From positions 1,736,001-1,800,000 of the forward strand of contig NZ_CP141285.1 of NCBI RefSeq assembly GCF_035319885.1: DNA of 64,000 bases. The letters run 5' to 3'. Below, piece by piece: positions 57,282 through 64,000 of the stretch. The stretch's first letter is position 1; every line of letters begins with the position of its first letter. The position numbers were made by a program, and so were the translations under genes. Source of the stretch: Altererythrobacter sp. H2 (lineage in GTDB: Bacteria > Pseudomonadota > Alphaproteobacteria > Sphingomonadales > Sphingomonadaceae). A model generated the notes under the pieces. The model was given only the letters and a program-made list of their open reading frames with translations, had not been told where the DNA came from and did no database searches.

Positions 57282-58226
57282 GGATGGGCGACCCAAGCAC
57301 TCCTCGATCTGCGGAAGCGCGAGACCGCCTTCAGCGAGGTCGATCAGGCCTCGACCAATCTGCAACGGCAGTTCGGGCTTTCGCGCAAGGCAGCGGACGA
57401 CATCACCGTAGCTTGGTTCTTGAACGGGGAAGCTGGCGCGAGCGCTGGCGTGACGAACGGAGTCGCTTCCGCCAACATCGGCGCCAAGGGAGGACGAAAC
57501 CAAGCGTGGACCGACAGCGACATTGGCATCGCGTCGGAGGACCGCTCGCGGATCTTCGGCAGCTTGGCCCAGATGTCCGACAGCAGGAATTGGTCGAGCA
57601 CCCGCGACGGGTTCGTTCGGTCGGTGAGCACCTCGAGCAGTTCCTCAATTTCGAGCACAGCAAGCGGCATGAATGCGTCCCTCACCGAAGCGCAAAGCTA
57701 CAGTCGCGAGGCAAGGCGCGCCGAGGAACTTGCCAACCGCCTCGAAAGCCAAGCGTCGTTCTTCAAGGGCGACAGCGCAGCAGGAAGCCTCAATCTGTCC
57801 CAAGCCTACCGCGAATGGGGATTGGCCGAGATCGAGCGCAACCGAGACTTCTACGGCAACGTGCGGTTCGATGACGTGACCTTCCAGCTCAGCCCGGAAG
57901 GCCAAGCGTTGCAGGCCAAGTTCATTGAAGGTTATGCCGAGCAGCTTCGCGACGGGATTGAAGAACGCCTCGTCCTGGCCCCCGGACAACCTGTATCCCG
58001 TCCGGCTATCTCTGGCGCCGGATCAGTACGCGGGAGCGCGCAAACCGGTGGAGGCGGATTGGGCACAGTGCCACAGGTGGACGCCGGCAATATCCATGAC
58101 GAGGTTCAGAGGGCTCAGGCTGCCGGTCGCCCGAAGATCAGCGGATCAAGAGGACGTCTGGATGCCGTCACAAAGGGAGCGCAGGGCGCAAGTGCTGAGG
58201 CGGCCGATGATGTCAAAGAGTGGTGA
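57282..58226 (+). pseudogene. conjugal transfer protein TraG, C-terminal fragment
   Basis: Roughly the last 315 codons of an F-type TraG (mating-pair stabilisation / entry exclusion). The frame reads ALLDLRKRETAFSEVDQAST, QFGLSRKAADDITVAWFLNG, then a Ser/Thr-rich stretch (VSTSSSSSISSTASG) and SYSREARRAEELANRLESQA, and ends AADDVKEW. It is open back to the TraC stop but recognisable only from about 57282; the first ATG inside is at 57420. The junction with the preceding 130 bases, which I cannot identify, marks another deletion. Confidence 0.72.
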
Positions 58227-58230
58227 AGCG

Positions 58231-58461
58231 TCAGCCCTTCAAGACATCCCAATAGAGCACAAAGCCGGCGAAGATCGCGAGCAAAAGGAGGACTGCAACC
58301 GTCAGGGCTCGCGACCACGGATCGGCCCATGACTTCTTGATCCGATATTCCATCAGGCGATTATCGCGGATCGCCTGATCGATTTCAGACAGTCCTTCCC
58401 ACTTGCGGGTTCCGCGAGCCTCGGCATTTTCAATGTCGAAATTCGTCATGATGGCGTTCAT
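58231..58461 (-). CDS. small single-helix membrane protein
   Basis: A 76-residue protein starting MNAIMTNFDIENAEARGTRK with GAGGAGA 6-7 bases ahead. A charged N-terminal part (LSEIDQAIRDNRLMEYRIKK) is followed by one membrane helix (ALTVAVLLLLAIFAGFVLYW). Family unknown. It lies tail to tail with the TraG fragment. The 260 bases on its other side (58462-58721) contain no gene and must hold its promoter and that of the next operon. Confidence 0.68.
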   Translation of the reverse strand: MNAIMTNFDIENAEARGTRKWEGLSEIDQAIRDNRLMEYRIKKSWADPWSRALTVAVLLLLAIFAGFVLYWDVLKG

Positions 58462-58721
58462 CTCGTTTCTCCTCAGAACATAGGGGAAACACTCACGCTG
58501 GGCTAGGAAAATTCGACAGACGCCCATGGGTTCCCAGCAAGACAGAGCATTCTCTTCTCTTGACGACAGGAGCGTAGACATAGCGCACAGGCCGCCTGCG
58601 GACAGCCAAGCGCTGGCTCTGGCCACTGGCCCGGTTATCAGATAGTCGTCGGATGACCTGTCGATGTTGCGCTACTCATTTTGGAGTTCCGGCTCTATGC
58701 AGGCTGGGATAGGAACAACTC

Positions 58722-59912
58722 ATGAACATGCGTGGCACCGATGATCCCCCACCGATCTACCTAGACGGGTTTGCCTCGCTCCCCCTTGCCCCTGAAGCGC
58801 GGGCCGCAATGCTCGCGGTCTGGGAAATCCCAGGCAATGCTGGATCCCCAAATCAGTCGGGTGAGCGGGCCGCCGCCATTGTTGCAGAGGGTCGAGCTGC
58901 GGTAGCCGAATTGATCGGTGCGGCACCAAGCGAAATCGTCTTCACATCGGGCGCCACCGAAGCGAACAACCTGGCGATTGTAGGCGTCGTGACAGCCGTC
59001 GCAGAACATCAGCCGCATCGCAGGCGGATCGTGCTTTCGGCAATCGAGCACAAGGCGGTGATCGAACCCGCGGAGCAGTTGAAGAGACGCGGTTTCATCG
59101 TGGAGTTCGCACCTGTCGATCGTAGCGGAATACTCGATCTCGAGGCGTTCAGTCGGTTGATGGGGGATGACGTCCTGTTCGCGTCAGTCATGCTCGTGAA
59201 CAATGAGACTGGGATTGTGCAGCCCATCCGAGAGGCGGCCGAACTCGCGCACTCCTGCGGAGCGCTGTTTCACTGCGACGCTGCCCAAGGGGCGGGGAAA
59301 ATTGCGGTCGACGTACTCGATCTCGATGTCGATTATCTTAGCCTGTCCGGGCACAAATGTTATGGGCCGATGGGGATCGGCGCGCTCTATGTGTCTGCGG
59401 GAGCACCGAAGCCGGAACCGCTGATATTCGGCGGCGGACAGCAGGCGGGAGCCCGCCCGGGAACTGAACCGGTCGCGCTCATTGCGGGTTTTGGAGCCGC
59501 CGCTTCGGTCGCGCGGTCTCGACTGGTTGAAGACCAAAACCATGGGTCTGCGCTGATTTCCAAGCTGCTGGAAGGTCTCCACGACCGGCAGGTTCGCCTC
59601 GCGACAGTCAACGGACATGCGCCCACTGTGCCAGGCGGCATGGCCGTAGCCTTCCCGGGCGTCGACGGGGACGCACTATGCTCAATGATCGCGCGTCACG
59701 TCTCACTGTCTACCGGTTCCGCTTGCACTGCCGGGCAGATTAAGACGTCACATGTTCTTGAAGCGATTGGTTTTTCTGCTAGTGATGCGCGCTCCGTTGT
59801 TCGGATTTTTTGCAACCGGTACACCACGGGTGTGGAAATCGACAAAGCGGTCGACGCAATTTCAGACGCTATCAAGCGTTCACAGCTTGCTACTGGAGAG
59901 GTTCGCCAGTAG
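58722..59912 (+). CDS. cysteine desulfurase, SspA/DndA-like
   Basis: A 396-residue PLP enzyme of the NifS/IscS class that removes sulfur from cysteine as a protein persulfide. The PLP lysine is in SGHKCYGPMG near residue 211, the conserved histidine in EHKAVIEP, and the catalytic cysteine in TGSACTAGQ near residue 335. The usual YLDNNATTP start is replaced by YLDGFASLPLAP. It is not linked to iscU or suf genes but heads an operon with a DUF4007 gene (9 bases apart) and a large ATPase. This is the arrangement of phosphorothioation systems, in which this enzyme (SspA or DndA) supplies sulfur for DNA modification. Dedicated role is inference from context. Confidence 0.88.
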   Translation: MNMRGTDDPPPIYLDGFASLPLAPEARAAMLAVWEIPGNAGSPNQSGERAAAIVAEGRAAVAELIGAAPSEIVFTSGATEANNLAIVGVVTAVAEHQPHRRRIVLSAIEHKAVIEPAEQLKRRGFIVEFAPVDRSGILDLEAFSRLMGDDVLFASVMLVNNETGIVQPIREAAELAHSCGALFHCDAAQGAGKIAVDVLDLDVDYLSLSGHKCYGPMGIGALYVSAGAPKPEPLIFGGGQQAGARPGTEPVALIAGFGAAASVARSRLVEDQNHGSALISKLLEGLHDRQVRLATVNGHAPTVPGGMAVAFPGVDGDALCSMIARHVSLSTGSACTAGQIKTSHVLEAIGFSASDARSVVRIFCNRYTTGVEIDKAVDAISDAIKRSQLATGEVRQ

Positions 59913-59921
59913 CTTTCCCTC

Positions 59922-60845
59922 ATGACGAGGGATGCTCTAAAACTTGATTCGAAGGTGCAGTTCGCGGGGCATGAGACGTTCCCCCTGCGCCTCTTGTGGC
60001 TGAAGAAGGCCTATGACGCAGTAGGAGCCGAAGCTCCCATTGGAACATTCCAGGAACAGGAAGCCATCGCACGCTTTGGCGTGGGGCGCAATATGGCTGT
60101 TTCGATGCGGTATTGGGCGACTGCATCGGGTTTTTTTGAAGAGGCCGACCGGGTTATCCGGCCCACGACGCTAGGCCACGCCATTCTATCCGATGACGGC
60201 CTCGATCCGTATTTGGAGCAGGCAGCGACGATTTGGCTGGTCCACTGGCACATCGCCAGCTCCCAGATGAAAGCTACGACCACATACTACGCGTTCAACG
60301 TGCTGAACGCGATCGAGTTTGACCCTGCCACCCTGCTCGACGAGCTGTTCGGCGTGGTCAGCACCCGAGGATGGCGGGCTACGCGTGGCACGCTGAAGCG
60401 CGATATCGAGGTCTTTCTGCGCAGCTATGTGCGCAAGGGTGAGACTTTCAGCGAGGATGCCGCGGAGCCCCTTTTGGCGGAACTTGCCCTCATCCGCGAA
60501 GCTCGCCTAGGCGGCTGGTACGAGTTCGTGCGTGGCCCCAAGCCGACCCTGCACGATGCCGTGTTCGCATATGCCCTTGGCAACTTCTGGGAGCGAAATG
60601 GGGGAGCTACGACGATGACGGCGGAGCAAGTTTGCTACGCAGCAGGCTCGCCTGGCCGCGTGTTCAAGCTCGACGAAGACAGCGTCATCACACGCCTCAT
60701 GCGTATTGACGACGTTACGGAGGGCGCGTGGCAGTGGGTCGACACGGCCGGATTGCGGCAGATTCAGCGGAAGCATGAGATCGACGCGACGGACCTGATA
60801 CCCGCAGCCTATACCAAGCGCGGATCGTGGAGAAGCGCGGCATGA
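59922..60845 (+). CDS. DUF4007 protein, SspB-like
   Basis: A 307-residue DUF4007 protein. The family core is easy to see: FAGHETFPLRLLWLKKAYDA at residues ~14-33, ARFGVGRNMAVSMRYWATA at ~49-67 and DPYLEQAATIWLVHWHI around residue 100. To my knowledge SspB of the Ssp phosphorothioation system, reported to nick DNA, belongs to this type. Overlap with the ATPase gene (ATGA) and a 9-base gap to the desulfurase indicate one operon. Alternative: it could be part of a related, unnamed defence set with the same family. Confidence 0.85.
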   Translation: MTRDALKLDSKVQFAGHETFPLRLLWLKKAYDAVGAEAPIGTFQEQEAIARFGVGRNMAVSMRYWATASGFFEEADRVIRPTTLGHAILSDDGLDPYLEQAATIWLVHWHIASSQMKATTTYYAFNVLNAIEFDPATLLDELFGVVSTRGWRATRGTLKRDIEVFLRSYVRKGETFSEDAAEPLLAELALIREARLGGWYEFVRGPKPTLHDAVFAYALGNFWERNGGATTMTAEQVCYAAGSPGRVFKLDEDSVITRLMRIDDVTEGAWQWVDTAGLRQIQRKHEIDATDLIPAAYTKRGSWRSAA

Positions 60846-63800
60846 CGCTTCTTTCGTCCAAGGTTGCCATCGATCGAAGGTTCGCGCGGTCTGCGCGCCT
60901 GGATGCCGATCTCAACGGCACACCGCCTCTCGTCGGATATGTTCTCCAAGCGACCGTGGCGAAGGCATTGACGCTGCTTGCCGAGAGCCAGATTGAGAGC
61001 CATCAAGGCGCCTTCACTTGGACTGGGCCGTATGGCGGCGGGAAATCCAGCGCAGCCCTGCTGCTGGCGAACCTGGTGGCGGGCGGGCGCGCAAACCGCA
61101 AGATCGCGAAGGATCTGGCAGGCCCCGCGCTGACCGAACTTTACGCCAAAGCCTTTCCTAAGAGCGTCGGCGAGTGGAGCGTCGTTGCCGTCACCGGCGG
61201 ACGAGTTCGGCTGCGCGACGCGATAGCCGATGCTGCGGCGAGTGCCTTTGACTGGGACCAGCCCGCACGAGAGCGCTTTGGTGCCAATGACGAGGCATTG
61301 ATCGGCGCATTGGTACCCGCAGGGAAAGCTGCAGGCGGCACGCTTGTCATCCTCGATGAACTCGGCAAGATGTTGGAGCACGAGGCGCTCGAAGGCGGCG
61401 ACGTGCATCTGCTTCAGGATATCGCGGAGCGGGCCTCTCGAAGCGATGGCCGGCTTGTCGTTATCGGCATCCTTCACCAGTCATTCGAGCAATATGCGGC
61501 TCGGGCTGCGCGCGATGCGCGCCAGGAGTGGGCTAAGGTCCAAGGCCGCTATCAAGACATCGCCTTCCTCAGCGGCGCGGACGAGACCGTAGCCCTCCTT
61601 GGGCGCGCAATCGCGAGCGACCCGCCTTCGTCGGCGCAGGCCGAGGCCGCCGAGGTCGCGGAAGCAATTGCAAAGCGGCGGCCAACCGAGGTCGCGGCAC
61701 TCGCCAAGGCTCTGGCGGAGACATGGCCTCTGAATCCTGTGACCGCGCTGCTGCTCGGCCCGGTTTCGCGCGCGCGCTTCGCCCAGAACGAGCGTAGCGT
61801 CTTTGGCTTTCTTAGCTCGGCCGAGCCGGCCGGCTTCCAGCAATTCCTGTCGGCGACCAAGGTCGGTGACGGTACCTACGATCCGTCGATGCTGTGGGAT
61901 TATCTTTCGGCCAATTTCGGGATGGCACTGGCGAGCGGGCCAGAAGGCAGCCGGTTCAGCCTGGCCTTCGAAGCAATTGAGCGAGCGGGTGCGAAAGGCG
62001 GTCCTGAACATGTCGCGCTGACCAAAGCCGCCGCGGTTATCGAGTTCTTTCGTAACGGATCAGGCTTGGCGCTGGCAGACGACGTGCTCGCTTCCGCTCT
62101 GCCGTCCATTCCCGACGAGGTCCGGACATCGGCGATCAAGGACCTGCTCGATTGGGCAGTGCTTATCCGCCAACCGCGTCTTGGGGGCTACGCGCTGTTT
62201 GCCGGGAGCGACTTCGATCTCGAAGACGCTATCGGGCGCGCAATAGCACCCGTCGGAAATCAGCAGCTCGAAGAAATACCGCAGCGGGTTGGCTTCGGCT
62301 TTGCAGCCGCGAAGCGGCACTACTTCCTGACAGGCGCCCTGCGGACGTTTGAGATCGCGCTACAAATTGTTGGTACGGATGATACCGCCGACCAACTGGC
62401 CAAGTCTCTTCTCAATCGGCCGAAGCGAGGTAGCGGGTTGCTCGTACTGACGCTCTCGGACGGCTCTCTCCAGGCATCGGACGTCGATGCCCTCGCAAAG
62501 GCGACCGCCAAGAAATTGAAGGGTGAGGGAATAATTGTCGCGATCGGCGCCGCCGCCGACAGCTTTGCGCTCCGTTCGACTGCGGCCGAGCTGCTGGCCG
62601 TTGAACGGGTCATTCGCGACCACCCGCAGCTCGAAGGCGATCGCATTGCGCGTCGAGAGATCGCCGCCCGTCAGTCTCAGTGCATCGATCAGCTTCATCA
62701 GACGCTCGAGGCCTCCCTGGAGACTGCGCGTTGGTTTCTGGCCCCCTCCCCTAACAAAGGCCTGCGCGAACCGCTGGCGGTGGTCGCGAGCGCTCTCGCC
62801 GACGCAGGATACCCTTCGGCTCCGATCCTCAAGAGCGAGTTGCTGCAACGCGATAAGCCGTCCTCGAACGCGATGGCCGCGCTGCGCGACCTAGCCCACG
62901 CGATGGTAACGCGCTTCGCCGAAGCGGACTTGGGCATCACGGGCTATCCGGCGGAACTCGGACTCTATTTGACGACGTTGAAGCCATTCGGTCTGCACCA
63001 TCAGCTCCCGTCTGGGGCGTTCTCCTTTGGCGAGCCTGACGGCAGCGACGGGGGCCAATCGCTCCAACCAGCTTGGGACGTGCTCGACGAGCTAGGTACG
63101 GAAGGGCTCGACGCGGTCTTCAAGCAATGGGCTCTCCCGCCGTTCGGTCTCAAAGCGGGCGTCATGCCGGTCTTGACCCTCGCTTACATGCTGGCCCGTA
63201 AAGACAGCGTCGCGGTCTACATCGACGGCGTGTACCAGACGGCGATCGATGACGTTGTAGTCGACAAGCTGCTGCAAAAGCCCGGCGGCTTCCGCCTGCG
63301 CCGGATTGATCGATCGATCCGCGAGACGGCGTTCCTCAGCGGGTTGGCGGAACGTCTCGCCACGGAGGCCAGTGAAGGCTCACTGCCCGTCGCGGCCGCT
63401 CTGTTCCAGCGTTTCGAAGCCCTGCCCGCTTTTTCGAAGCGGACCCATAGGCTGGATGAGGACGCGCGCGCCGTCCGCAGCGTCGTGGTGAAGGCCGAGG
63501 ATCCCGAGGCGCTGCTGTTCGATGCTCTTCCAGAGGCATTCGGCGAGAGATTGACGCCGGACCTCGTGTTCAAGGGACTGCTCGCATGCGAGGCAGCATA
63601 TCCATGCCTCCTCGTGGAATTGCGCCAAGCGCTCGCGCGAGCACTCGGTGTCGAGGTGGAATCCTTCAGCGGTATTTCCGATAGGGTCGCATCGGTGAGG
63701 GGCCTCACGAACGACTATGCATTCGATGCGTTCGCGGACCGTGCGGCCGCGATCGAGCAGGGAACTGGCGACCTCGAAAGCCTGGTCAGCGTTCTTCTGC

Positions 63801-64000
63801 ACCGACCCGCCCGGAACTGGTCTGATCGCGACCGCGAAGAGGCCCTGACGGAGATTGCCCGCTTTGGCCGGCGTTTCAGGGAGCTAGAGGCGCTAGCGGT
63901 TGTGCGCGATCGCCAGTCGCATACCGAAGCCCTCGCCTTGGTCGTTGGGCTCGATCCGAAAACTCCGCCACTGCTGCGCCGCTTCGTTCTGAACGACAAG
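60842..64000 (+). CDS. large P-loop ATPase, SspC-like (partial, runs off window)
   Basis: A reading frame without stop from ATG 60842 to the window end, at least 1053 residues. Walker A is GPYGGGKSSAALLL (residues ~60-73), Walker B LVILDELGKMLEHEAL (~167-182), followed by LLQDIAERASRSDGRLVVIG, HQSFEQYAARAARDARQEWA and KVQGRYQDIAFLS, a signature shared by large ATPases of DNA-modification defence operons. The remaining ~800 residues are helical, with an ABC/helicase-like character not resolved by eye. It is coupled to the DUF4007 gene. SspC is the expected third partner; the size and match need a search. Confidence 0.85.
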   Translation, partial: MTLLSSKVAIDRRFARSARLDADLNGTPPLVGYVLQATVAKALTLLAESQIESHQGAFTWTGPYGGGKSSAALLLANLVAGGRANRKIAKDLAGPALTELYAKAFPKSVGEWSVVAVTGGRVRLRDAIADAAASAFDWDQPARERFGANDEALIGALVPAGKAAGGTLVILDELGKMLEHEALEGGDVHLLQDIAERASRSDGRLVVIGILHQSFEQYAARAARDARQEWAKVQGRYQDIAFLSGADETVALLGRAIASDPPSSAQAEAAEVAEAIAKRRPTEVAALAKALAETWPLNPVTALLLGPVSRARFAQNERSVFGFLSSAEPAGFQQFLSATKVGDGTYDPSMLWDYLSANFGMALASGPEGSRFSLAFEAIERAGAKGGPEHVALTKAAAVIEFFRNGSGLALADDVLASALPSIPDEVRTSAIKDLLDWAVLIRQPRLGGYALFAGSDFDLEDAIGRAIAPVGNQQLEEIPQRVGFGFAAAKRHYFLTGALRTFEIALQIVGTDDTADQLAKSLLNRPKRGSGLLVLTLSDGSLQASDVDALAKATAKKLKGEGIIVAIGAAADSFALRSTAAELLAVERVIRDHPQLEGDRIARREIAARQSQCIDQLHQTLEASLETARWFLAPSPNKGLREPLAVVASALADAGYPSAPILKSELLQRDKPSSNAMAALRDLAHAMVTRFAEADLGITGYPAELGLYLTTLKPFGLHHQLPSGAFSFGEPDGSDGGQSLQPAWDVLDELGTEGLDAVFKQWALPPFGLKAGVMPVLTLAYMLARKDSVAVYIDGVYQTAIDDVVVDKLLQKPGGFRLRRIDRSIRETAFLSGLAERLATEASEGSLPVAAALFQRFEALPAFSKRTHRLDEDARAVRSVVVKAEDPEALLFDALPEAFGERLTPDLVFKGLLACEAAYPCLLVELRQALARALGVEVESFSGISDRVASVRGLTNDYAFDAFADRAAAIEQGTGDLESLVSVLLHRPARNWSDRDREEALTEIARFGRRFRELEALAVVRDRQSHTEALALVVGLDPKTPPLLRRFVLNDK

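Overview
The window is high-GC bacterial DNA that looks like an alphaproteobacterium of the order Sphingomonadales (Erythrobacter/Porphyrobacter/Sphingomonas type). This rests on the separate nuoC and nuoD genes, the coniferyl-type aldehyde dehydrogenase, the DOMON-like/DUF1343 pair, the DmdC-type acyl-CoA dehydrogenase with its MerR regulator, and the sphingomonad-style F-type conjugation remnants. No taxon can be fixed without a search.

Positions 1-45714 are core chromosome. On the minus strand, 1-4485 is the start of the respiratory complex I operon (nuoA-B-C-D-E-F), with two tiny unannotated membrane-protein genes coupled between nuoD/nuoE and nuoE/nuoF. Then follow an aldehyde dehydrogenase, a thiolase, an MFS transporter, a muramidase-like DUF1343 gene coupled to a DOMON-like gene, tyrS, a PilZ protein, and an MFS-cysK-dienelactone hydrolase operon whose last gene is frameshifted. 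Next are an acyl-CoA dehydrogenase with its MerR regulator and a palindromic operator, hisI, comF, a methyltransferase, ppdK, glyS-glyQ, a molybdopterin oxidoreductase, a membrane/HTH/membrane cassette, two TraB/GumN proteins, rplY-pth, ychF, mutL, and the complete cell-shape operon mreB-mreC-mreD-mrdA-rodA, ending at a tRNA-Lys(CTT) gene. glyS is unusual: it carries two different palindromic repeat elements inside its reading frame, plus a third stretch of atypical base composition, without losing the frame.

Positions 45715-64000 are accessory DNA beginning directly at the 3' end of the tRNA-Lys gene, a classic integration site. No integrase is visible. The island holds an efflux operon (histidine kinase remnant, TolC-type outer membrane factor, periplasmic adaptor, RND pump, MFS transporter) whose kinase is cut by an IS3-family element. 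Beyond it lie a frameshifted CsoR/FrmR-type repressor, a DUF302 gene, the last third of a second RND pump, and a scrambled conjugation locus (TraK fragment, a TraB::TraC in-frame chimera, a TraG fragment).

The right end (58722-64000) is an intact-looking three-gene operon: a cysteine desulfurase, a DUF4007 protein and a large P-loop ATPase running off the window. This composition resembles the SspABC part of the single-strand DNA phosphorothioation defence systems. The sulfur-transfer partner (SspD, PAPS-reductase type) and any restriction effector would lie beyond the window.
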